From positions 1-13,032 of the forward strand of contig JABXJV010000448.1 in the NCBI GenBank assembly GCA_013375355.1: DNA of 13,032 nt. The letters run 5' to 3'. The DNA is from Candidatus Helarchaeota archaeon (GTDB lineage Archaea > Asgardarchaeota > Lokiarchaeia > Helarchaeales > JABXJV01). Positions 1-6,660 of the stretch are shown here, piece after piece (position 1 is the first letter of the stretch; each line of letters begins with the position of its first letter). The notes below the pieces were generated by a model. It saw only the letters and a program-made list of their open reading frames with translations, had not been told where the DNA came from and searched no databases. The position numbers were made by a program, and so were the translations under genes.

Positions 1-1
1 T

Positions 2-1831
2 GGAACTACATTAGAAATATGGATTAATGTAACCGATATATCTGGAGTTAATCAAGTTTGGTTTGATATTGATGGGTTCAACTATACGATGCAAAACATA
101 GGTGGCGATACTTATTATAATAATTCATGGACGCCTACAATAAATGGCACTTACTTCTATCAGATAGCCATGCAAGATACCATTGGTAATTGGAGGAATA
201 TAACCCGCTGGATCGATGTAAGTCTACCTGCACCAGATCCTACACCTCCAACGGTAACTATAACATATCCAACCGATGGTGATTATATCTCTACTGGTAA
301 TACAATAAGAATAGGCGGCTTTGTGAACGGCACAGGAACAAATATCCAATCAATAAAAATCAGCAGGGAAGACCTTTTCGATTTTACAAATGCATCTATG
401 AAACCTTATTATCAACCTTGGGGAGCATATGAATTCTCCAATAAGACTTATGTGCCTGGTGGTCTATATACCATAATTATTACAGTTTTTGATCAAAATA
501 GTTCTCACAATGCAAGTGCAACGGTGTGGTTCATTGTTGATTTTGATATTCCTCGGATATTTCTAAATATATCAGTTGTAGATGCGGAAGCAGGAATAGA
601 TTATTCGATTAATGTAACAATTATAGACAGTGATCCATTTTTGACAGCCTTTATCTTTGGTGAAATAAAAGGGGAACCTTTCAATATTCCTATGACAAAG
701 GAAAGCAGTACCTCATTTACAGGGTCTATACCAGGTGCTAATTTAACTTGGGATATTTACGTGATATTCTGGGTAAGAGCGATTGATACACCAGGACGAA
801 ATAGTTCAACAATCCAATACTTATTTTATGTAAATGACACAACACCACCTGATATTAGTGCAATAAGATTTAGTCGACTACCATTCTTCTTGTTGCCTGG
901 TGAGTCTTTGATCTTAGAAATCGAAGTTGAAGATGAAGAATTCGGGTCACCCATTAGTGAAGTTTCGTTGTGGTTCTCTGCTGGTCTACCTTGGGATAGT
1001 TTTAGGATGAGCCAGGGCAGCCCATATCGTGCAATCTTACCACCTATGCCAGCAGGAACCGTTATAACATATTATTTCAACGTAACAGATGCGGCAGGAA
1101 ATAGCATAATTTCAGACAGATACGTTACTATTGTCCTTCCAGAAGAACTTTCATTTAGCCTATTATTTATATTAGGAGCTATTGTAGGTGCAGCAGTTAT
1201 TGGAGCCGCTGCAATGGTTTCTAGTAGACGACATGAACAAGAAACAACGAGAAAGTGGAAAAGACTGGTGGCTACTATGGGCGGAACAGAGGCAAAATCT
1301 AGATTACGGGAAGAGAGGCTTAGAAGGAGATTGAGAGAAAGAGCTGGGAGAGGTTTATCATGGCCTTTTAAACTATTTATATTGATTTTTTGTATCATTA
1401 GCACCTTAGCATTACTAGTAGAACTCGGTGTTATCAATATGTTACTGTCATTTTTGTCACCCCCCTCTGCCCATATTTTAAACGTCATAATATTCATAGG
1501 AATTATGTCGACAGTAGTTAGCGGTGTTACAAGCATTACTATAATAAGAAAACGACAAAGAACGATATCGAAAAAGGCTATAGTAAGAAACAAATCATTA
1601 GATAAAAATCTTAGATATATCATAGATTCAAATGTTCCTTTAAAATCAATTAAAAAGAAAAGTATTAAAAATTACTTCAAATACGATTTTACTATCCTGT
1701 TGGTGACTGAAATAAACAGAGTCTTAAAATTAAATATTCCTACGATTGAAAAAATAATAATTTTGGAAGAATTAGCTGGATTATCTCCTGAAGAAAGAGA
1801 AAAATTCTTAGATGCCATAGAAAATGTTTAG
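2..1831 (+). CDS. Ig-like repeat surface protein with three C-terminal membrane segments, 5' partial
   Basis: The frame is open to the left edge, so the gene starts outside the window and the ATG at 89 is only an internal Met; 609 residues are visible. The first ~380 residues are beta-rich, Ig/cadherin-like extracellular repeats. They contain linkers of the type PTPPTVTITYP and DTTPPD and end in a YYFNVTDAAGN strand, as in bacterial and archaeal Ig-like repeats. About a dozen N-x-S/T sequons suggest N-glycosylation. Membrane segments lie at about residues 383-407, 456-478 and 491-515. A very basic Arg-rich stretch (about 409-450) lies between the first and second. A ~95-residue Lys-rich tail that ends in acidic helices follows the third. 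I infer an outward-facing N-terminus and a cytoplasmic basic linker. The role is probably adhesion or cell-surface structure, but no specific function is recognised. No catalytic motif is seen. Confidence 0.8.
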   Translation, partial: GTTLEIWINVTDISGVNQVWFDIDGFNYTMQNIGGDTYYNNSWTPTINGTYFYQIAMQDTIGNWRNITRWIDVSLPAPDPTPPTVTITYPTDGDYISTGNTIRIGGFVNGTGTNIQSIKISREDLFDFTNASMKPYYQPWGAYEFSNKTYVPGGLYTIIITVFDQNSSHNASATVWFIVDFDIPRIFLNISVVDAEAGIDYSINVTIIDSDPFLTAFIFGEIKGEPFNIPMTKESSTSFTGSIPGANLTWDIYVIFWVRAIDTPGRNSSTIQYLFYVNDTTPPDISAIRFSRLPFFLLPGESLILEIEVEDEEFGSPISEVSLWFSAGLPWDSFRMSQGSPYRAILPPMPAGTVITYYFNVTDAAGNSIISDRYVTIVLPEELSFSLLFILGAIVGAAVIGAAAMVSSRRHEQETTRKWKRLVATMGGTEAKSRLREERLRRRLRERAGRGLSWPFKLFILIFCIISTLALLVELGVINMLLSFLSPPSAHILNVIIFIGIMSTVVSGVTSITIIRKRQRTISKKAIVRNKSLDKNLRYIIDSNVPLKSIKKKSIKNYFKYDFTILLVTEINRVLKLNIPTIEKIIILEELAGLSPEEREKFLDAIENV

Positions 1832-1872
1832 GATAAATAAAACCATCCTTTAACTTCGAAATTTAATATTCT

Positions 1873-1888
1873 AAAAATTTTTTATATT
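1873..1888 (+). promoter_or_regulatory. Candidate BRE/TATA promoter for the HTH gene
   Basis: An A-run (1873-1877) is followed by TTTATATT (1881-1888), the archaeal order of BRE then TATA box. Transcription would start about 25 nt downstream, near 1910. That places both copies of the duplicated Shine-Dalgarno segment (1927-1968) inside the leader. The T-run at 1878-1883 could also terminate the upstream surface-protein transcript. Confidence 0.45.
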
Positions 1889-1926
1889 CTATACAAAATA
1901 GTAAATACTGGAAATTTAAAAAAATT

Positions 1927-1968
1927 AGGAAGGATAAAACCCAAAAAAAAAATTGAGGAAGGATAAAA
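1927..1968 (+). repeat. Two direct copies of AGGAAGGATAAAA (29-nt offset), a duplicated Shine-Dalgarno segment
   Basis: AGGAAGGATAAAA is found exactly at 1927-1939 and again at 1956-1968. The flanking AAAATT is also repeated (1921-1926 and 1949-1954). The second copy carries GAGGAAGG and is the obvious ribosome binding site for the following HTH reading frame, although no standard start codon follows it at normal spacing. The first copy leads to no coding frame. Confidence 0.75.
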
Positions 1969-2025
1969 TTTAAGAATGTAGTAGTTTCTCCACATGAGGA
2001 GTCTGTCCTAGAAATAGCTAAAAAA

Positions 2026-2679
2026 TTGATAAAAAAGGGTCCTTTATCTATCGAAGAACTCTATAGTGAATCAATTAAAAATCTAAAAATATCCAAAAAT
2101 AAAAATGAAAAAGAAAGAATAATTAATAAAGCAATATATCAGTTAATAGCGAAAAAAATTATAATTAAAGGCACAAAAATTACAAAAGATTCCGTATTAC
2201 AAAATAAGAATCGGAAAAAAATATTTGAATATATTTTTAGTAATCCTGGTACTCACTTAAGAGAAATTCAAAAAATTCTAAAATTAACACCTCAAATATC
2301 TGCTTGGCATTTACAAATGCTGGAAAAATTTGATTTTATTAGGGCTAAAAGAATAAAGAATAAAATAGTCTATTTTGATCGAGAAATTGATCCTAAATTC
2401 GATAAAGCACTCTTTATATTAAAAAATCCTAACCATTTTAGAATACTTGAAAATATTTTATTAGAACCTTATATTACCGTAAATGATTTAGCGAAAAAGG
2501 TCAGAATTAATTCGGAAAAAGTTAAAAAAGTTATCCTAGCTCTAATAGAATTAAATTTTGTGAATAAAGAAAATGATGATAAATCCACAGAATATTATTG
2601 TAAATTAAAAAATATTATCCCAATTTTGAAAATGTTAAAGTTTCCAGAATCAAAAATAGTTAAATACTATGGATATTAA
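2026..2679 (+). CDS. Multi-winged-helix transcriptional regulator (start probably further upstream)
   Basis: From the TTG at 2026 this gives 217 residues. The best HTH is at about residues 62-120: NRKKIFEYIFSNPG, a helix pair, then ISAWHLQMLEKFDFI and a basic wing. This is the common archaeal ArsR/MarR-like winged helix with the HL.MLE recognition helix. A second winged helix fills about 126-195 and a third, partly cut by this start, fills the N-terminus. No ligand domain, membrane segment or metal site is seen, so it is probably a cytoplasmic DNA-binding protein with unknown targets. The start is doubtful. There is no ribosome binding site before 2026, while the same frame stays open back to 1957 and reads VVVSPHEESVLEIAKKL just before it, completing the first helix. 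GAGGAAGG at 1955-1962 points to initiation near 1963-1969, but only ATA and TTT codons lie there. Confidence 0.75.
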   Translation: MIKKGPLSIEELYSESIKNLKISKNKNEKERIINKAIYQLIAKKIIIKGTKITKDSVLQNKNRKKIFEYIFSNPGTHLREIQKILKLTPQISAWHLQMLEKFDFIRAKRIKNKIVYFDREIDPKFDKALFILKNPNHFRILENILLEPYITVNDLAKKVRINSEKVKKVILALIELNFVNKENDDKSTEYYCKLKNIIPILKMLKFPESKIVKYYGY

Positions 2680-2742
2680 TTGAGATGAATATAATATAAA
2701 GGAAATATTATATAAAAAATTAAAATAATCTTATCTATAGTC

Positions 2743-2750
2743 TTTTTTTT
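2743..2750 (+). terminator. Oligo-T terminator of the HTH gene
   Basis: Eight T follow about 65 nt after the stop codon, in a convergent gap of 183 nt that holds no other gene. Archaeal RNA polymerase terminates on such tracts. Six A at 2804-2809, in a small CATAAA/TTTATG inverted repeat, would give a T-run for the opposing gene. Confidence 0.5.
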
Positions 2751-2862
2751 CTTCTAAAATTATTTTTATTTTTTCTCAACTGTTACCAAAATTATTCGTC
2801 CATAAAAAATTTATGAATTTTTTAAATAATTAATTGAAAATTTCTATTTAATAATAATCTTA

Positions 2863-3363
2863 TTAAATTATTTTGGCAATTTTTCGCTTATATAAATCCC
2901 TAATGGTCTCTACTGCACCTATAACATGTTTATAACATTTTTTCTCCCAGATATTTTCTTTAACGTAAGCTTTTTGTCCCTTTTCAGTTAATAAATCAAG
3001 ACCTGTTAAATCTTTACATTTAATTGAACCAAACTCTTTCTCAAATTGTTTTACAAATTTTAAACCTTCCATAGTTGCAACTAAATGATTAAGCTCTTTT
3101 TTTCCTTTTTTGCCTAGGATTAAGCCGACGATCATTAATCCTCCTTCTACTGCTCCACAATTTCCACCAACAACAGCCAAGGGTGTAGCCATATTAATAA
3201 GATTAAGGTTGTCAATTCCTAAAATATCTAGCATACTTGCAACAGTCCAAGCAGCGCAATTTCTCGCTGAAGTCATACTTGTTTTATAATGTCCTGGTAG
3301 AATTTCTTTTAATTCTTTAACTTTTAATTCAAACCGTTTCTGAACTTCTTCGATGGTTGTCAA
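2863..3363 (-). CDS. C_GCAxxG_C_C-type four-cysteine redox protein
   Basis: A 166-residue soluble protein that resembles the C_GCAxxG_C_C family, whose members carry four spaced cysteines in a small helical protein and are thought to be redox-active. The cysteines are Cys36 (in SARNCAAW), Cys69 (in GGNCGAVEGG, the most typical stretch), Cys116 (after FGSIK, before the typical K-D-L-T-G) and Cys143. The canonical GCA part of the motif is reduced here to CAA or CGA, so this is a divergent member. The N-terminus (1-28) is a charged helix. The start is a TTG; an in-frame TGA lies two codons upstream, so no longer start exists. The ribosome binding site is weak. It lies 43 nt after the protease gene on the same strand and could be co-transcribed or use its own TATA-like element in that gap. 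The metal or partner cannot be told from sequence. Confidence 0.72.
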   Translation of the reverse strand: MTTIEEVQKRFELKVKELKEILPGHYKTSMTSARNCAAWTVASMLDILGIDNLNLINMATPLAVVGGNCGAVEGGLMIVGLILGKKGKKELNHLVATMEGLKFVKQFEKEFGSIKCKDLTGLDLLTEKGQKAYVKENIWEKKCYKHVIGAVETIRDLYKRKIAKII

Positions 3364-3397
3364 GATTCATCAAATTTTTATGATTCTTTATAATTCT

Positions 3398-3405
3398 AAT
3401 TTATA
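3398..3405 (-). promoter_or_regulatory. Possible TATA box for the four-cysteine protein gene
   Basis: On the minus strand TATAAATT lies in the 43-nt gap after the protease gene and overlaps its last codons. It is about 35-42 nt before the TTG start at 3363, so a start site near 3375 is possible. In DNA this AT-rich the match is weak evidence, and read-through from upstream is equally possible. Confidence 0.3.
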
Positions 3406-3406
3406 C

Positions 3407-3781
3407 TCAAAATTTTTTAATATGGCTTTTTTGATCTGAATTTTGAATTGTAAAATCAAATTGAGATAATATATCACGACCGATAAGTGAAATCTTTTTT
3501 TTAGAGGGAATATCAAATCCAATAACAGAGTTGATGACTTTCTCTTCTAAAAAATATACATCTACAAGATAAATATTTACTTCGACGGGGGTTGGACATA
3601 TGCCCCATACTTTTTTTATTTCCACACGTGGTAATTTTAACATTTCACAAGTGGATTCGGGAACTAAAGTTTTAAATGCACCAGTATCAATTAAAGCTTC
3701 TAGAGTTTCAGAATTGTCTTTGGTTTCTAGCTTAATTTTACCATAAATTTCTAAATCTTTGAAATAGAGACCATTAACCAA
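3407..3781 (-). CDS. Retropepsin-like aspartic protease (clan AA)
   Basis: A 124-residue single-domain aspartic protease. The catalytic motif ALIDTGA lies at residues 29-35 with Asp32. The second half has the conserved LIGRDILSQFDF (99-110), the Ile/Leu-Gly-Arg-Asp strand typical of bacterial and archaeal retropepsin-like proteins. One DTG motif per chain means it should act as a homodimer, as retropepsins do. There is no signal peptide or membrane segment, so it is probably cytoplasmic. The start is a TTG preceded five bases away by GAGGAAG, which lies inside the upstream DUF5678 gene. The two genes overlap by 31 nt in different frames and are probably translationally coupled. Substrates are unknown. 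Processing of, or association with, the DUF5678 partner is only an inference from the overlap. Confidence 0.82.
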   Translation of the reverse strand: MVNGLYFKDLEIYGKIKLETKDNSETLEALIDTGAFKTLVPESTCEMLKLPRVEIKKVWGICPTPVEVNIYLVDVYFLEEKVINSVIGFDIPSKKKISLIGRDILSQFDFTIQNSDQKSHIKKF

Positions 3782-4008
3782 GTTTCTTCCTCTCCCTCTG
3801 GCATGATTTTTTCAATTAAGATTGGCAAATGCTTTTCTTTTTCCCAAGCTTTAGATAAAGTCTCATCATATGTTTTTCCAACAGCAACTAATTTATTTTT
3901 ACAATACGCAACATATTTTCCTACATAGTTTTTCAATAATTTTTCTTTCTCATTTTCAAAAGTTATTCTTAATTGCTCTAATTCTTCCGTAAATTCACTT
4001 TCTGACAA
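3751..4008 (-). CDS. DUF5678-type small protein, first gene of the protease operon
   Basis: An 85-residue protein. Residues 1-27 form a charged Glu/Lys helix (possible coiled coil). They are followed by YVGKYVAYCKNKLVAVGKTYDE (about 28-49), a helix around LSKAWEK and the strand PILIEKI (62-68). The Y-x-G-K-x-V-A start and the closing I-x-K-I strand match DUF5678, a small domain of unknown role common in archaea next to retropepsin-like proteases. The start is TTG with GGGTGA six bases upstream (4015-4020). It overlaps the protease gene by 31 nt, whose ribosome binding site it contains. It is probably the leading gene of this minus-strand operon. No catalytic residues are evident; a binding or adaptor role is possible but unproven. 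Confidence 0.75.
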   Translation of the reverse strand: MSESEFTEELEQLRITFENEKEKLLKNYVGKYVAYCKNKLVAVGKTYDETLSKAWEKEKHLPILIEKIMPEGEEETWLMVSISKI

Positions 4009-4026
4009 ATTCGTTCACCCTATATA

Positions 4027-4062
4027 ATAATAGTATTTAAAATTATAATAGTATTTAAAATT
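4027..4062 (-). repeat. Perfect 18-bp tandem duplication carrying TATA-like elements, promoter of the DUF5678 operon
   Basis: ATAATAGTATTTAAAATT occurs twice with no gap and no mismatch (4027-4044, 4045-4062). Read on the minus strand, each copy holds TTTAAATA behind AT-rich BRE-like DNA. The distal copy (4052-4059) would start transcription near 4029 and keep the GGGTGA site (4015-4020) in the message. The proximal copy (4034-4041) would start close to the start codon and lose it. The duplication therefore doubles a core promoter. Confidence 0.65.
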
Positions 4063-4150
4063 TATAAATTTCAATAATGGAATTATTGAAAATTCTTGAT
4101 AAACTGACAAATTTACTTTCTTTCAGTTATCTCTCCCTCCCTTTCTAAAC

Positions 4151-4172
4151 TTAAGAGATTATGATCTCTTAA
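4151..4172. promoter_or_regulatory. 22-bp palindrome, possible operator or leader hairpin of polB2
   Basis: TTAAGAGAT (4151-4159), spacer TATG, then ATCTCTTAA (4164-4172) form a perfect 9+9 inverted repeat. It ends 32 nt before the TTG start of polB2. Its size and symmetry fit a dimeric repressor operator. As RNA it would form a 9-bp hairpin with a four-base loop just ahead of the GAGG ribosome binding site (4193-4196). The sequence cannot separate the two roles. Confidence 0.55.
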
Positions 4173-4204
4173 TCAATAAGAAGAGAAAATAAGAGGCTCC
4201 AAGA

Positions 4205-6418
4205 TTGAAAGCATGGCTGTTGGATCTGAACGTGGAAAATCGGGGAATAGCACTTTGGTTGAAGAAACCGAACGGTCAAGTAGAGAAAATGCACGTTGAT
4301 TACTATCCAAGATTTTATGTGTATTCCAAGAATTTATACGAGTTAAAAAGAGCATTAAGGTATCATGACTGCGTGGAAGATGTAAAGATCCTTGACAAGT
4401 ACGTCAACATAAATCACAAGCGAAAGAAAAAAGTAATAGAGGTAAAGGTAAATGTGCGAGATTTTAAAAGAACGGTTAGGGATGTTGTATCTCTTGAGAA
4501 CAGTGCTGTATTTAACATAGACATTCCACTTTCTCAAATGTTTTTATATGACAAGAATCTTTTTCCGCTTGCATTTGGCGATTATACTAAAAAAAATGGA
4601 CATTTAAACCTCAATTTGGCAGATTCGCAGGATGAAATTGATTACAATTTGCCAGATTTTCGTATTCTACATCTCGACGCGGATATTGGGGCCAGTTACA
4701 TAGTTCCAAGTTTGAACGACCCCATCCGAAAGCTAAAGGTAACCCTCAACGAAGAAAATATCACGATTGATGGAGCCACCGAAGTCGAAAAACTGATTGC
4801 TCTATCAGATACAGTTCGAAAACTCGACCCTGATATTATTTATTCTAATTCTGGAGACAATTTCTTATTTCCTTATCTTGTGGCACGGGCATCATATCAT
4901 GGATTGAATGCCTCTCTGACCCTTTCACGAAATAACTACTCATTAGAAAAATGCCAGATGATATTGAGTGGAGATTCGCATTATTTTTCTTATGGAATAG
5001 TCTACTACAGGGCCCCTTCCCAGTTTTATTTGACAGGAAGGCTTCATCTAGATAAGGTTGCAGGTCATTTTTGGAGTGGAGGGTTAGAAGGGATCATAGA
5101 GGTTGCAAGAGTTTCTTTTATTCCCATACAGCGTCTCACAAGGATAACAATCGGAGGTGCACTTCAAGCCATTCAAATGTACAATGCAATAAAGAACGAT
5201 CTACTCATCCCACCCGTAAAAAGGAATGCAGAATGCTTCAAACCCGCACTCACACTACTAGAAGCAGACAAGGGTGGTTTTATCTTTGAACCGAAAATCG
5301 GCATCTTTGATGATGTCCATGAATTCGACTTCACAAGTATGTATCCAACATTAATGCGAGAATATAACATCTCACCGGAGACTCTTCTTTGTAAATGTTG
5401 CCCAAATTCATCAAAAATTGTGCCTCAAATCAAGTTTCGAATTTGTGAGAAGCGTGTGGGTATCGTGCCGATTTCTTTAAGAATAGTTTTAGAGAAAAGA
5501 CTCCAATACAAACGTCTAATCAAGGCAAAAAACCCAAATAGCAAAGTATATGCCAAGAGACAACGTGCTCTAAAATGGATTCTGGTCGTGTGTTTTGGCT
5601 ATATGGGGTTCCGAAATGCTCGATTTGGACGTGTGGAAGGACACCAAGCAGTGACGGCTTATTCTAGGGAGCTCCTCTTACGAGCTGCGGAAATTGCACG
5701 TAAGAAAAGACTTCACGTGCTCCATGGTATTGTGGACTCACTCTGGTTACAAGATGAGGATGAATATACTGAAAAATCAATTGATAAATACCAAGAGTAT
5801 TGTGAAGAAATAGAACAAGAAACCCGGATTCCGATGGATTATGATGGTTGCTACAAGTTCATCGTTTTTCTTCCAACTCAAGCCAATCCCGAAATTGGAA
5901 CTCTAAATCATTACTATGGTGTGTTCAAAAACGGAAAGATGAAAGTTAGGGGAATCGAGCTAAGGAGACACGATGCCCCTAAGATAGTGAAAGATGCACA
6001 GAAGGAAATGATTGATTATTTTGCAAAACATGCGAATAATAGTTTCGAGTTTAAGCAGCTAGTTCCGAAGGTTAAAAGGAAGGTTTTGCAGAAATATATT
6101 GATAAAATTCGAGCTCACGATTATAATCTAGAAGATTTACTGATTACTACCCGCATTACTCGTTATCCTCATCAATATAAGAACAGTTCTCGACAAGCAA
6201 TTGCTGCGAAACAGCTCACCAATCTAGGAATTGAAATTCACCCAGGACAAAAAGTAAGATATATCATAACCAGCGCAAAATCGAAAGCTCCAATAAATCG
6301 CGTGCTTGTATCCCACTTACTCAAACACTCCAGTCGATGTGATGTGGAAGAATACACTAAATTGCTGAAGAGGGCATTTCGAAATTTAGTTCCTTATAAA
6401 GTTGATAATTTATTTTAA
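4205..6418 (+). CDS. polB2: Archaeal B-family DNA polymerase, PolB2 type with degenerate catalytic motifs
   Basis: A 737-residue B-family polymerase fold. Palm motif A is intact (DFTSMYPT, 375-382, Asp375). The motif B region (KWILVVCFGYMGF, 457-469) keeps Lys and Gly but has VV and F in place of the usual NS and Tyr. Motif C reads HGIVDSLWL (507-515): IVDS replaces DTDS, so only Asp511 of the Asp pair remains. The proofreading motifs are also damaged: Exo I is LDAD, not D-x-E; Exo II is DNFLFPYL with Leu for Asp; no clear Exo III is seen. The thumb KVRGIELRRHDAP (580-592) is present. C396, C398, C399 and C414 could bind a metal. This pattern fits the family described as inactivated archaeal PolB2, some members of which have been linked to damage tolerance. 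The start is TTG with GAGG eight bases upstream. Base composition looks richer in G+C than most neighbours. Confidence 0.88.
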   Translation: MKAWLLDLNVENRGIALWLKKPNGQVEKMHVDYYPRFYVYSKNLYELKRALRYHDCVEDVKILDKYVNINHKRKKKVIEVKVNVRDFKRTVRDVVSLENSAVFNIDIPLSQMFLYDKNLFPLAFGDYTKKNGHLNLNLADSQDEIDYNLPDFRILHLDADIGASYIVPSLNDPIRKLKVTLNEENITIDGATEVEKLIALSDTVRKLDPDIIYSNSGDNFLFPYLVARASYHGLNASLTLSRNNYSLEKCQMILSGDSHYFSYGIVYYRAPSQFYLTGRLHLDKVAGHFWSGGLEGIIEVARVSFIPIQRLTRITIGGALQAIQMYNAIKNDLLIPPVKRNAECFKPALTLLEADKGGFIFEPKIGIFDDVHEFDFTSMYPTLMREYNISPETLLCKCCPNSSKIVPQIKFRICEKRVGIVPISLRIVLEKRLQYKRLIKAKNPNSKVYAKRQRALKWILVVCFGYMGFRNARFGRVEGHQAVTAYSRELLLRAAEIARKKRLHVLHGIVDSLWLQDEDEYTEKSIDKYQEYCEEIEQETRIPMDYDGCYKFIVFLPTQANPEIGTLNHYYGVFKNGKMKVRGIELRRHDAPKIVKDAQKEMIDYFAKHANNSFEFKQLVPKVKRKVLQKYIDKIRAHDYNLEDLLITTRITRYPHQYKNSSRQAIAAKQLTNLGIEIHPGQKVRYIITSAKSKAPINRVLVSHLLKHSSRCDVEEYTKLLKRAFRNLVPYKVDNLF

Positions 6419-6450
6419 AAATTAAAGTTACAGTAAGTTAAAAACTGAAT

Positions 6451-6660
6451 ATTATAATCGACAAAAAAACGTAGATTTTATTATATTGTATAACTAACAT
6501 TTATTTTTAGAATAATTTTTGTCGGCTTCGACGAAAAAAGGGGAGATTTATTTTGATGATCGTATAATCTTTACAATTAGAAATCCTATTGTCCAATCCG
6601 ACAAAAATAGGAGAACGATATTTTGATTTGTTTAACCTGTGGAGAAGATTTTGGATTAAA
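6451..6660 (+). repeat. Three imperfect 70-nt tandem units in the zinc-ribbon leader
   Basis: The core CGACAAAAAAAC, CGACGAAAAAAG, CGACAAAAATAG begins at 6459, 6529 and 6599, exactly 70 nt apart. Units two and three also share GTC at the unit start, a GGGGAGA or AGGAGA purine block and ATTTTGAT, all in register. Unit one is more diverged. In unit three the purine block and TTG are the ribosome binding site and start of the zinc-ribbon gene, so that unit runs into coding sequence. In unit two the same elements start a four-codon frame (TTG 6553 to TAA 6567). Confidence 0.5.
6516..6537 (+). other. Hairpin TTTTTGTCG-GCTT-CGACGAAAA
   Basis: A 9-bp stem (6516-6524 with 6529-6537, one T-G wobble) closes on the four-base loop GCTT. 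It straddles the boundary between the first two 70-nt units and sits just ahead of the GGGGAGA block at 6540-6546. It could be a leader structure or mark the end of the polB2 transcript. Archaeal termination does not need hairpins, so the latter is the weaker reading. Confidence 0.4.

Noticed and set aside
89..91. ATG as the true start of the surface-protein gene
   Set aside because: The frame continues upstream to the window edge with strand-like protein sequence, so the ATG is internal.
1072..1623. Antisense open frame of 183 codons inside the surface-protein gene
   Set aside because: It lies entirely under a protein with clear domains, has no family features and no ribosome binding site; it reflects stop-poor antisense DNA.
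1830..1849. AGGAT...ATCCT as a hairpin terminator after the surface-protein gene
   Set aside because: Only five base pairs around a ten-base loop; too weak to support, and the T6 at 1878-1883 is a better terminator candidate.
4115..4120. ACTTTC as a damage-response (ANTTTC-type) box upstream of polB2
   Set aside because: Such hexamers are known from Sulfolobales, occur often by chance in this AT-rich DNA, and only one well-placed copy was seen.
4205..6418. Polymerase as part of a casposon or other self-synthesising mobile element
   Set aside because: No Cas1-like integrase, terminal inverted repeats or other element genes flank it, and its motifs fit the chromosomal PolB2 family.
6451..6660. 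CRISPR array for the 70-nt periodic units
   Set aside because: Only three imperfect units, the shared core is short and similarity spreads into the intervening sequence; no cas gene is present.
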